Origin: Gallionellaceae bacterium UBA5126
GTDB lineage: Bacteria > Pseudomonadota > Gammaproteobacteria > Burkholderiales > Gallionellaceae
Direction: 5' to 3'
Length of the DNA: 6,794 nucleotides
Assembly: GCA_002414205.1 (NCBI GenBank)
Contig: DHYQ01000108.1
Location: 8,128-14,921, forward strand
Shown here: in pieces, positions 1-6,120 of the stretch
How the letters are laid out: the number at the start of each line of letters is the position of its first letter
Position numbering within the stretch: the first letter of the stretch is position 1
Notes under the pieces: model-generated
Databases searched by the model: none
The model's input: the letters and a program-made list of their open reading frames with translations, nothing else
Told to the model about the DNA's origin: nothing
Translations under genes and position numbers: made by a program

Positions 1-1269
1 GCCACGTTCCTGCTGAATGAAAAGCGTGCAGACATTCACCGCATCGAATCGCGTCTCAAGGTCAACATCACCCTGATTCCCAATCCGCATCTGGAAACAC
101 CCAACTACAGCATCGTGCGCATCAAGGCTGATGATGTGCAAGGCGAGCTGCGTGCCAGCTACAAACTGGTGGAAAAACCCAGCAACGACAAGCCCGTGGC
201 CAGTGCCGAGCAACAAAAAGCGGCGCGCGCCCAAGCTGCCGTGCAAGGGATTACCCCAGCCCAGCCCGCACCCGCACCCGCGCCAGTGAAGGTCGAGGAA
301 GTTCGCGTGCCTCAACAAGATAAGCCCTCCTTCCTGGGACGCTTCTTTGGTTGGTTCAAATCTTTTGGCGGCGCGGAGGCGCCTGAGGCAAAACCAGTGG
401 CGGCTCCCGCCAAGCCAGTGGCCGAAAGCAAGCGCGAGCCGCGTGAGGGTGGCAAGCGGCGTGAGCGCCCGGAAAACAAGGGTGAGCGTACCGAAAGAGG
501 CGAACAAAAAGCCGACAAGGGCGAACGTCGTGAGCGTAATGAAGCACGCCCTGCCAAGGCCGACAAGGTGGAAAAAACCGATAAGTCCGAAGGGGTGACC
601 AAGTCGGCGAATGCCGAGGTGCGTGAGCCACGTGAAGCCCGTGAGCCACGTCCGCCCAAGCCGCCACGTGAGCCACGTCCACCGCGTGTCAGCGAAGACA
701 AGGCGGGCAGCGACAAACCTTTGCCGGTTGAAAATGATGCGCCGGTCGTGGTGCATGTCGCGCTGGAAAATGTCGCGATCGACGAGGAAGTCGCGCCGCG
801 TGAAGGCGGTCGTCGTCGTGGTCGTCGTGGCGGTCGTCGTGAACGCGAGCGCCGTGAAAACCAGGCCGCAGAACAAGGCACGCTGGAGATGGAGCGCACG
901 GATGCCCCGATCGTGGTGCAAGTCAGTGCGGGTAAACGCGGCCCCAGCGAGTATGTGGCCCTGCCGCAGCGTCTGCGTGATGCCGCTGCACAAGCGGCGG
1001 CGCTGAGTGCCAGTGCCCCTGTGGTCGAAGTGGCTCCTGTCGCACAGGTCGAACACGTGGAAGCCTCGGTTGCGGTCGAAACACAGCCGGTCGAAGCGTC
1101 GGTGGCCGATGATGGTAGCTTGATTCAGGTCGAAACCGATCCGGCCAAGCTAGTTTCGCCGGAAATGCTGGCGATGGCCGCTCGTCCTGGCGCCTCTCGT
1201 CGTCGTGCTCGTCCACGTGAGGTTTACGTGGAGAATGAGCCACTGGTGCAAGTCGAAACCCGTCACTAA
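1..1269 (+). CDS. rne: Ribonuclease E, C-terminal part (5' end outside window)
   Basis: Essential endoribonuclease of mRNA decay and rRNA/tRNA processing; in proteobacteria its tail scaffolds the RNA degradosome at the inner membrane. The frame is open from base 1, so the start and most of the catalytic domain lie upstream; 422 residues are visible. Residues 1-38 (ATFLLNEKR, then PNPHLETPNY) match the end of the RNase E catalytic half. The rest is low-complexity tail. FLGRFFGWFKSFGG (bases 331-372) resembles the amphipathic membrane-targeting helix of E. coli RNase E (segment A, LLSRFFGALKALF). Arg/Lys/Glu-rich RNA-binding-like stretches follow (bases about 430-690 and 805-860, the latter with GGRRRGRRGGRRER). 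A Val/Ala/Pro/Glu-rich linker ends in LVQVETRH. RNase G is excluded by this tail. Catalytic residues cannot be checked. gmk starts 18 nt downstream without a visible terminator. Confidence 0.93.
   Translation, partial: ATFLLNEKRADIHRIESRLKVNITLIPNPHLETPNYSIVRIKADDVQGELRASYKLVEKPSNDKPVASAEQQKAARAQAAVQGITPAQPAPAPAPVKVEEVRVPQQDKPSFLGRFFGWFKSFGGAEAPEAKPVAAPAKPVAESKREPREGGKRRERPENKGERTERGEQKADKGERRERNEARPAKADKVEKTDKSEGVTKSANAEVREPREAREPRPPKPPREPRPPRVSEDKAGSDKPLPVENDAPVVVHVALENVAIDEEVAPREGGRRRGRRGGRRERERRENQAAEQGTLEMERTDAPIVVQVSAGKRGPSEYVALPQRLRDAAAQAAALSASAPVVEVAPVAQVEHVEASVAVETQPVEASVADDGSLIQVETDPAKLVSPEMLAMAARPGASRRRARPREVYVENEPLVQVETRH
331..372 (+). other. Predicted membrane-targeting amphipathic helix of RNase E
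   Basis: This segment encodes FLGRFFGWFKSFGG. Phe, Leu and Trp alternate with Arg and Lys at helix-like spacing, a strongly amphipathic pattern. It lies about 70 residues after the catalytic domain ends, in a tail otherwise poor in bulky hydrophobics. E. coli RNase E has a similar peptide at the matching place that tethers it to the inner membrane. Membrane binding here is inferred from resemblance. Confidence 0.7.
622..678 (+). repeat. Three copies of a 12-bp direct repeat inside rne
   Basis: CGTGAGCCACGT occurs at 622-633, 640-651 and 667-678, each encoding R-E-P-R in frame, with a related REAR unit between the first two. Copies start 18 and 27 nt apart, multiples of three, so gain or loss of a unit keeps the frame. 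They lie in the arginine-rich disordered tail and probably arose by slippage or local duplication. Confidence 0.85.
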
Positions 1270-1275
1270 CGGCGC

Positions 1276-1283
1276 GAGGAGGT
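1276..1283 (+). promoter_or_regulatory. Strong Shine-Dalgarno site for gmk
   Basis: GAGGAGGT sits 5 nt before the gmk ATG at 1288 and just after the rne stop (1267-1269). It fixes the gmk start and indicates efficient independent initiation within the rne-gmk transcript. Confidence 0.85.
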
Positions 1284-1287
1284 CAGC

Positions 1288-1905
1288 ATGTCAGGTAATC
1301 TGTTTATCGTCAGCGCGCCCTCCGGGGCCGGTAAAACCAGTCTGGTACGGGCGCTGCTGGGGATTAATCCGCACATTGATTTATCTATTTCCTACACCAC
1401 CCGCCAGCCGCGTGCGGGTGAGCATGATGGGCGTGACTATCATTTCGTCGCCCGTTCGGAATTCATGGAAATGGCGGCACGCGGTGACTTTTTGGAAAGT
1501 GCTGAGGTGTATGGCAATTTCTACGGCACCTCGCAGACCTGGATCTCCCACACCATGAGTCAGGGGCGTGATGTGTTGCTGGAAATCGACTGGCAAGGTG
1601 CGGCGCAAGTGCGTAATTTGTTCCCGCAGGCCATTTCGATTTTCATTTTGCCGCCGTCGCTGGAAGCACTGCATCAGCGTCTGGTCGGGCGTGGCAAGGA
1701 CAGCGCGGAAATTATCGCCCGTCGTATGGCGGCGGTGCGTGAGGATGTCGCACACGTGGCGGAATTTGACTATGTCATCGTCAATGACAACTTGAATGAA
1801 GCGCTGCGCGACCTCAATTCGGTGGTGTTGGCGGCGCGTGCGCGCTGTCAGGGTCAAATGACCCGTCATCAAAATCTTATCAATCAATTGCAGGAGGCTA
1901 AATAA
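1288..1905 (+). CDS. gmk: Guanylate kinase
   Basis: Cytoplasmic enzyme that phosphorylates GMP (and dGMP) with ATP to GDP, an essential step in making GTP and the guanine nucleotides used for ppGpp. The 205 residues match the usual bacterial length. The P-loop is at residues 10-17 (APSGAGKT). GMP-binding residues known from the family are visible: S35, R39, R42, E45 and Y51 in the SYTTRxPRxGExxGxxYxF block, E70, the YGTS turn at 79-82, and D101 in EIDWQGA. The lid has RLVGRGKDS (129-137). The ATG has a strong ribosome binding site. rne ends 18 nt upstream and rpoZ begins 2 nt after the gmk stop. In many relatives I recall yicC rather than rne upstream of gmk. Confidence 0.98.
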   Translation: MSGNLFIVSAPSGAGKTSLVRALLGINPHIDLSISYTTRQPRAGEHDGRDYHFVARSEFMEMAARGDFLESAEVYGNFYGTSQTWISHTMSQGRDVLLEIDWQGAAQVRNLFPQAISIFILPPSLEALHQRLVGRGKDSAEIIARRMAAVREDVAHVAEFDYVIVNDNLNEALRDLNSVVLAARARCQGQMTRHQNLINQLQEAK

Positions 1906-1907
1906 TC

Positions 1908-2117
1908 ATGGCGCGCATTACGGTAGAAGAATGTCTGCATCAAATCCCCAATCGTTTTGAACTGACCTTGGCAGCGGCCTATCGTGCCCGCCAACTGGCC
2001 AACGGCGCATCCCACATGACCGACGAAAATTGCAAGGACAAGCCCACGGTGATTGCCCTGCGCGAAATCAGCGAAGGCAAGGTTGGCAAGGAAATCCTCA
2101 ATCGCGGTCACGCCTAG
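1908..2117 (+). CDS. rpoZ: DNA-directed RNA polymerase omega subunit
   Basis: Small subunit that binds the beta' C-terminal region, aids polymerase assembly and contributes to ppGpp site 1 in proteobacteria. The 69-residue protein has the family pattern: [10 protein letters not shown] at the start, [16 protein letters not shown] (residues 16-31), then [16 protein letters not shown]. The N-terminal M-A-R and Thr5, which in E. coli omega contact ppGpp, are kept. An AGGAGG site at 1892-1897 lies within the end of gmk, 10 nt before the ATG. The gene sits 2 nt after gmk and 8 nt before spoT, the conserved gmk-rpoZ-spoT order. Confidence 0.97.
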   Translation: MARITVEECLHQIPNRFELTLAAAYRARQLANGASHMTDENCKDKPTVIALREISEGKVGKEILNRGHA

Positions 2118-2119
2118 GA
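2116..2119 (+). promoter_or_regulatory. Weak ribosome binding site deciding the spoT start
   Basis: AGGA overlaps the rpoZ stop codon (TAG, 2115-2117) and lies 6 nt before the ATG at 2126. It is weak alone, so spoT translation is probably helped by ribosomes finishing rpoZ. It supports the 2126 start over in-frame starts further upstream that lie inside rpoZ. Confidence 0.6.
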
Positions 2120-2125
2120 TCCATC

Positions 2126-4387
2126 ATGCCTGAAGCGGCTATTCCCCTCTCCGTTGCCAAGGCCACTCAGCATCTGCTGGACACCGTGGCCAGTTATCTG
2201 TTGCCGGAAGATCGGCAGCGAGTGGCTGAAGCCGCCCAGTTTGCCCGTGTGGTGCACGGTGAACAGAAGCGGCAATCCGGGGAGCCGTACATTTTGCATC
2301 CGCTGGCGGTGGCACAAATCCTGGCGGACATGAAAATGGACACCAAGGCCATTTTGGCGGGCCTGCTGCATGATGTGATCGAGGATGTCGGGCCGGAACA
2401 GCGCGCCATCATCCAGGAAAAATTCGGCGAAAAAGTGGCCATGCTGGTGGAAGCGCTCACCAAAATGGACAAGCTGAATGTGCCGAAAGAACAAGCGCAG
2501 GCCGATAACTATCGCAAGATGTTACTGGCCATGTCGGATGATTTGCGGGTGATGGTGGTCAAGCTGGCGGATCGGCTGCACAACGCCAGCACCTTGGCAC
2601 CGCTACGTGAGGATAAGCGGCGGCGTATTGCCGAAGAAACCCTGCAAATTTATGCGCCGATTGCCTATCGTATGGGCTTGAATGGCATGTTCCATCAGTT
2701 GCAGGAGGCCGCTTTTCCGTATGCCTATCCGGCGCAAAGCCAGGAGTTGGCACAGAAACTGCAACAACTGGTTACCAGACGAAAACCGATTCTGGAACGT
2801 GTGCGCAGCGAATTGCAAAACACCTTGGCCCGGCATGGCTTGCAAGCGGAATTGCAGGAGCGGCAAAAAACCACCTACAGCATTAATCGCAAAATGCAAC
2901 TGAAGAACCTCAGTTTTAACGAGGTCAAGGACATCCACGCCTTCCGCATTTTGGTGGAAAAGGAGTCGGATTGTTATCAGGTGCTGTGGCTGGTGCATAA
3001 GTTGTATCGCCCGATTCCGGGCCGTTTCAAAGATTACATCGCCATTCCCAAGGACAATGGCTATCAGTCGCTGCACACCATTTTGACCATTCCGCCGTTG
3101 CGCCAGGCCAAGCTGCATCCGCAATTCCAGTCGGCAGCCGAACAAACAGAAATTCCAATTGAAATCCAGATTCGCACCCACGAGATGCACTGCATCGCCG
3201 AAATGGGGATTGCCTCGCACTGGGCGTACAAAAATGACGGTGGTGGCAGCGATTTACGCGCGCATTTTGATAACTGGCTGAAAGGCCTGCTCGACAATCT
3301 CAGCAGTGAGGAAGGGGCGGCGCTCACCACTAATCTGTGCTCCGATCTGCGCTCTGGCTTTGAGTCTGACGTGTATGTGTATACCCCCAAGGGCGATATT
3401 CGTGCCATGCGGCGTGGCTCCACGGTACTGGACTTTGCGTACCATCTGCATGAGCGCATCGGTAATCGTTGCGAAGGGGCGCGGGTCGATGGCGAAATGG
3501 TGGCGCTGAATACCGAGCTGAAAACCGGTGACCGGGTTGAAATCCTGACCGGCAAAGACGCTTCGCCCAAACCGGAGTGGCTGGATTTTGTTAAATCGCA
3601 GCGCTCGCGCACGTTTATCCGGCGCTATCTGAGCAATCAGATGGAGGAGGAAGTGCTGGCGCTGGGCAAAAAGATGGTGGAAGGGGTGTTGAACAGTTGG
3701 CAGATCGACCTCAATCAGATTGGCGAGGCGCAATGGCAGGCCTTGCTGGATTTGCTGAAGCTGAAAACGCTGGATGAGTTGTGGCACGAAGTGGGCAAGG
3801 GCAAGCGTAGCTATCAAGTGGTCGCCACGCAGTTGGTGCGGCATGTCGATCAGGACAAAACCCTGCTGGATAAACCGATCAGCATTAGCGGTACCGAAGG
3901 CTTGGCTATCCGTGATTGTCCGGCCTGCGGCCCCATTATTCCGGGCGATCCGATTATTGGGGAGTTCTCCAAGGATCAGGGCCTGTTGATTCACCGGCAT
4001 GATTGTCGGGATTTACGCGGTGCCCGTGGACGCACTACCGTGAACCTGAAATGGTCGGAAACCGCACGTGGTAGCTATGACGTGATGTTGCAGGTCTTTA
4101 CGGATCATCGCCCCGGCATGTTGGCCAAAGTGGCGGGGGCCATCGCACAGTTGGGGATTAACATTGCCAACTTGAATATGGATGAGGAAGGGCGTTTGGC
4201 ACGGATGACGTTTACGCTAACCTTGATCGGTGGCGCCAGACAACTGGCCGAAGTCAAGGGGGCTATCAGCCCGCTGGAAGGCGTGGTGTCCGTTAAACGT
4301 ATTTCGACCCGTGATGCCAATCGCATCAATGCCATCAACGCCAACAAAGCCGCACGTCAGGCGGCAGAATTCCCGGACGAAACGTAA
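2126..4387 (+). CDS. spoT: Bifunctional (p)ppGpp synthetase/hydrolase (SpoT/Rel type)
   Basis: Cytoplasmic stringent-response enzyme that makes (p)ppGpp from ATP and GDP/GTP and hydrolyses it. 753 residues, typical of long RelA/SpoT homologues. The N-terminal HD hydrolase domain looks intact: H58, H82-D83 in LLHDVIED and D149 in KLADRLHN. The synthetase domain has YSINRKM (251-257), RFKDYIAIPK (300-309), NGYQSLHT (311-318) and EIQIRT (346-351); RFKD is the RxKD signature of bifunctional enzymes, unlike the ExDD of RelA. A TGS domain follows (about 414-475), then a helical region, a zinc-finger-like segment (598-627) and a C-terminal ACT domain (about 650-725). The usual adjacent Cys-Cys of the zinc finger is replaced by CPACGP (C598, C601), while H623 and C627 remain. 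The upstream in-frame extension only reads rpoZ out of frame. Last gene of the left block. Confidence 0.96.
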   Translation: MPEAAIPLSVAKATQHLLDTVASYLLPEDRQRVAEAAQFARVVHGEQKRQSGEPYILHPLAVAQILADMKMDTKAILAGLLHDVIEDVGPEQRAIIQEKFGEKVAMLVEALTKMDKLNVPKEQAQADNYRKMLLAMSDDLRVMVVKLADRLHNASTLAPLREDKRRRIAEETLQIYAPIAYRMGLNGMFHQLQEAAFPYAYPAQSQELAQKLQQLVTRRKPILERVRSELQNTLARHGLQAELQERQKTTYSINRKMQLKNLSFNEVKDIHAFRILVEKESDCYQVLWLVHKLYRPIPGRFKDYIAIPKDNGYQSLHTILTIPPLRQAKLHPQFQSAAEQTEIPIEIQIRTHEMHCIAEMGIASHWAYKNDGGGSDLRAHFDNWLKGLLDNLSSEEGAALTTNLCSDLRSGFESDVYVYTPKGDIRAMRRGSTVLDFAYHLHERIGNRCEGARVDGEMVALNTELKTGDRVEILTGKDASPKPEWLDFVKSQRSRTFIRRYLSNQMEEEVLALGKKMVEGVLNSWQIDLNQIGEAQWQALLDLLKLKTLDELWHEVGKGKRSYQVVATQLVRHVDQDKTLLDKPISISGTEGLAIRDCPACGPIIPGDPIIGEFSKDQGLLIHRHDCRDLRGARGRTTVNLKWSETARGSYDVMLQVFTDHRPGMLAKVAGAIAQLGINIANLNMDEEGRLARMTFTLTLIGGARQLAEVKGAISPLEGVVSVKRISTRDANRINAINANKAARQAAEFPDET

Positions 4388-4389
4388 CG

Positions 4390-4425
4390 TTGGCGCAACC
4401 GCCAAGTGTGGCGGCCGCGCCCACA
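4390..4425. terminator. Possible convergent terminator hairpins between spoT and metF
   Basis: The 45-nt gap between the two converging genes holds two small inverted repeats: TTGGCG/CGCCAA with a CAAC loop (4390-4405) and TGTGG/CCACA (4407-4411 with 4421-4425). Only a short TTTT at 4431-4434, 5 nt past the second stem, resembles a U-tract on the plus strand; none is visible on the minus strand. Position favours a terminator role, but the structures are weak. Confidence 0.3.
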
Positions 4426-4432
4426 ACCGCTT

Positions 4433-5269
4433 TTAGGCGGCGGATAAACGCAGCCGCTGCCAAATTTCCATGCTGGGGCCAGCCTGATTCAAGGTGTAGA
4501 AATGCAGCCCCGGCGCACCGCCCGCCAGCAGGCGCTCACACAAGCGTGTGACGACATCCAGCCCGAACGCCTGTACCGATTCCACATCATCGCCGTAGCC
4601 TTCCAGCGTCTTGCGCAGCCAGCGTGGGATTTCCGCACCGCAGGTGTCGGAGAAGCGCGCCAGTTGCGAGAAACGCATGATGGGCATGATGCCTGGCACG
4701 ATGGGGATGTCGATGCCCAGCTTCTGGCATTGCTCGACAAAGTGGAAATAGCTGTCGGCATTGTAGAAGTACTGGGTAATGGCGGAATTGGCCCCGGCTT
4801 GCACCTTGCGCTGGAAGTTGCGCAAATCGACCTGGGCAGAATCCGCTTGCGGATGTACTTCCGGGTAAGCGGCCACTTCCAGTTGGAAGTGCTCGCCGGT
4901 TTCGGCGCGGATGAATTCCACCAGCTCGTTGGCGTAGTGGAAATCGCCCGCCGTGCTGGCCATACCGGACGGCAAATCGCCGCGCAGGGCCACGATGCGC
5001 TTAATCCCGGCGTTGCGGTAGGTGTCCAGCAATTGGCGGATGTTGTCCCGCGTCGATCCGATGCAGGATAGATGCGGCGCGGCGGCATGGCCTTCGGCCA
5101 AAATTTGCTGCACGGTTTCCAGCGTGCGGTCACGCGTGGAGCCGCCTGCGCCGAAGGTTACCGAGAAAAATTGTGGATTGAGGATCGCCAGTTGTTGCCG
5201 GGTGGCGGCCAGTTTGACCATGCCTTCCGGTGTTTGCGGCGGGAAAAATTCAAAACTGAAATGACTCAT
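4433..5269 (-). CDS. metF: 5,10-methylenetetrahydrofolate reductase
   Basis: Cytoplasmic FAD enzyme that reduces 5,10-methylene-THF to 5-methyl-THF with NAD(P)H, supplying the methyl group that turns homocysteine into methionine. 278 residues, slightly shorter than E. coli MetF (296) but complete. Visible family motifs: FEFFPPQTPEG (E7 matches the catalytic Glu), FFSVTFGAGGSTRDRT (34-49), HLSCIGSTRDNI (66-77), ALRGDLP (94-100, D98 matching the flavin-contacting Asp), ITQYFYNADSYFHF (164-177), PGIMPI (192-197) and GAPGLHFYTLN (251-261). The start overlaps the upstream stop by 4 bases (ATGA). A GAGGA site (5274-5278) lies 4 nt before the ATG, inside the upstream gene. Sharing a block with ahcY fits the methyl cycle. 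Converges with spoT. Confidence 0.97.
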   Translation of the reverse strand: MSHFSFEFFPPQTPEGMVKLAATRQQLAILNPQFFSVTFGAGGSTRDRTLETVQQILAEGHAAAPHLSCIGSTRDNIRQLLDTYRNAGIKRIVALRGDLPSGMASTAGDFHYANELVEFIRAETGEHFQLEVAAYPEVHPQADSAQVDLRNFQRKVQAGANSAITQYFYNADSYFHFVEQCQKLGIDIPIVPGIMPIMRFSQLARFSDTCGAEIPRWLRKTLEGYGDDVESVQAFGLDVVTRLCERLLAGGAPGLHFYTLNQAGPSMEIWQRLRLSAA

Positions 5270-5619
5270 GATTTCCTCATGAAAAGAGTGGCGATAGCCG
5301 ACAAAACCCAGGAAAAAATGCTGTACAGCACCGCGCCCTGCAAACCGCTCCAGAAATCTTGCACCACGAAATCACGCAGCAGCGTGCCCACCCACCAAAA
5401 TAGCAGCCCGTTGACCACCAGAATGAACAGGCCCAAGGTTAGCAGGGTGATGGGAAAGGACAGCAACAGCAACACCGGGCGGATCAGGGTATTCACTAGT
5501 CCCAGCGCCAGCGCCGCCAGCAAGGCGGATTGAAAGTCTGTCACATGCACGCCGGGCACGAATTGAGTGACGGCGAGCAAGGCCAGGGCATTCATGGCCC
5601 ATAGAACCAGCATTTTCAT
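5266..5619 (-). CDS. Small four-TM membrane protein, phage holin 4 superfamily-like (function unknown)
   Basis: 117 residues, very hydrophobic, with about four membrane helices: roughly residues 3-20, 31-52, 55-79 and 90-113. The pattern (WAMNALALLAV near the start, FVPGVHV, LGLVNTLIRPVL, FPITLLTLGLFILVVNGLLFW) matches the family often labelled 'mycobacterial 4 TMS phage holin'. Despite the name these proteins are widespread on bacterial chromosomes without phage genes; no lysis role is implied here. The gene overlaps both neighbours by ATGA, and no clear ribosome binding site precedes its ATG, so it probably depends on translation of the upstream gene. I recall a similar small gene between ahcY and metF in other betaproteobacteria, which suggests but does not prove a link to one-carbon metabolism. 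Confidence 0.85.
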   Translation of the reverse strand: MKMLVLWAMNALALLAVTQFVPGVHVTDFQSALLAALALGLVNTLIRPVLLLLSFPITLLTLGLFILVVNGLLFWWVGTLLRDFVVQDFWSGLQGAVLYSIFSWVLSAIATLFMRKS

Positions 5620-5966
5620 GATTTTTTACGTTTCGGAGTGGGCGCACGCAGCGCGGCTTGCCAGGCAAGGTCGCACCAGTGGGCCATGTCGGCGGGGGAT
5701 TCTAGGCAGTCTGCCGGGGCAGACCAGTAAGCCATGCTTTGCGGACGGCCCTGACGCAGATAAACAAAGGGGCTACAGCCTTGTGCCTCGAAAGCAGCGC
5801 GGTTGCCCTCATCGACTTTCAGATACAACTGATCGTCGGCTATCAGGGCAAACATGCGTGCTTCGCGGTACAGGCCGTAGCCACCAAACATCTTGCGGGC
5901 TTCCACAGCATGCCACCCCGCCATGACTTCCAGCACGTAGGCAACAAAGTCGGGGCGGGTGGGCAT
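5616..5966 (-). CDS. Stand-alone TfoX N-terminal domain protein
   Basis: 116 residues. RKMFGGYGLYREARMFALIADDQLYLKVD (residues 24-52) and the later FVYLRQGRPQSMAYWSAP fit the TfoX/Sxy N-terminal domain; the C-terminal helical domain of full-length Sxy is absent, and the tail is basic (PKRKKS). Full-length TfoX/Sxy activates competence genes with CRP in gammaproteobacteria. Short N-domain-only proteins are common and mostly uncharacterised, so a competence role should not be assumed. The ATG at 5966 has a good ribosome binding site (AAAAGGAG, 6-nt spacing). The stop overlaps the start of the holin-like gene (ATGA). Upstream, a 139-bp palindromic element separates it from ahcY. Confidence 0.85.
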   Translation of the reverse strand: MPTRPDFVAYVLEVMAGWHAVEARKMFGGYGLYREARMFALIADDQLYLKVDEGNRAAFEAQGCSPFVYLRQGRPQSMAYWSAPADCLESPADMAHWCDLAWQAALRAPTPKRKKS

Positions 5967-5972
5967 GTCAGG

Positions 5973-5980
5973 CTCCTTTT
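5973..5980 (-). promoter_or_regulatory. Ribosome binding site of the tfoX-like gene
   Basis: On the minus strand AAAAGGAG lies 6 nt before the ATG at 5966. Its first two A bases lie in a TAAAA run that includes the flanking TAA of the palindromic element, so the element ends directly against this site. Confidence 0.85.
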
Positions 5981-5981
5981 A
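5979..5981. repeat. Flanking direct repeat (TTA), copy 1: candidate target-site duplication
   Basis: TTA borders the left end of the palindromic element and matches TTA at 6121-6123 on the other side. On the minus strand it reads TAA, immediately before AAGGAG of the tfoX ribosome binding site. Three bases can match by chance; its support is the exact position at both ends of the inverted repeat. Confidence 0.5.
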
Positions 5982-6120
5982 ACAGGGGTGAAAAACGCAA
6001 CGAGAGGCCATCAGGCAAGGCGGAAACGGACGAAAAAGCGCAGTTTACGAATGGTAAATGAGCATTTTGAGTTCGTTTCCAGCGCCGCATCATGGCCTCG
6101 TAGTCGTTTTGCAGCCCTGT
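5982..6120. mobile_element. MITE-like 139-bp imperfect palindrome between ahcY and tfoX
   Basis: Almost the whole gap is one inverted repeat: arms 5982-6048 and 6054-6120 (67 nt each) around GAATG. Perfectly paired blocks include ACAGGG/CCCTGT (5982-5987 with 6115-6120), AAAACG/CGTTTT (5992-5997 with 6105-6110), AGGCCAT/ATGGCCT (6005-6011 with 6092-6098), GGAAACG/CGTTTCC (6022-6028 with 6074-6080) and TTTAC/GTAAA (6044-6048 with 6054-6058); by eye roughly two thirds of positions match. It has no open reading frame of note and is flanked by TTA on both sides. Small size, terminal inverted repeats and a flanking duplication fit a miniature inverted-repeat element; a large REP/ERIC-type palindrome acting as RNA is the alternative. 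Copy number elsewhere cannot be seen. The inverted repeat is certain; the mobile origin is inferred. Confidence 0.6.

Noticed and set aside
622..860. Short repeats in rne as a CRISPR-like array
   Set aside because: The units are 12 bp, in frame, irregularly spaced by a few bases, and encode arginine-rich tail sequence.
312..899. Long open frame on the minus strand opposite rne (195 codons)
   Set aside because: It is antisense to the arginine-rich, low-complexity tail of rne, where CGT/GCC-rich codons rarely give stops in reverse. Its translation is Ser/Arg-rich with no recognisable domain.
2030..2125. Upstream in-frame extension of spoT beginning inside rpoZ
   Set aside because: It would read rpoZ out of frame and has no resemblance to SpoT N-termini. 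The ATG at 2126 follows the rpoZ stop with an AGGA site and gives a typical SpoT start.
3254..4000. Long minus-strand open frame opposite spoT (248 codons)
   Set aside because: It is fully inside spoT, which has strong domain evidence throughout. No recognisable motifs or ribosome binding site support the antisense frame.
4502..5071. Plus-strand open frame opposite metF (189 codons)
   Set aside because: It is antisense to conserved metF motifs along its whole length, and its translation shows no family features.
5266..5619. Holin-like gene as a sign of a prophage or lysis cassette
   Set aside because: There are no endolysin, spanin or other phage genes nearby. It sits between methyl-cycle genes with coupled starts, and this family is widespread on chromosomes despite its name.
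5982..6120. Palindromic region as a tRNA, small structured RNA gene or riboswitch
   Set aside because: There is no tRNA cloverleaf, and it lies after ahcY rather than before it, so it is not in the place of an SAH riboswitch. The structure is a single long self-complementary arm with terminal repeats. A role as a transcribed hairpin stays possible and is listed as a finding.
5982..6120. Palindrome as a classical intrinsic terminator of ahcY
   Set aside because: The stem is far longer than usual, imperfect, and no U-tract directly follows the arm on the minus strand; the next bases are TAA and the tfoX ribosome binding site.
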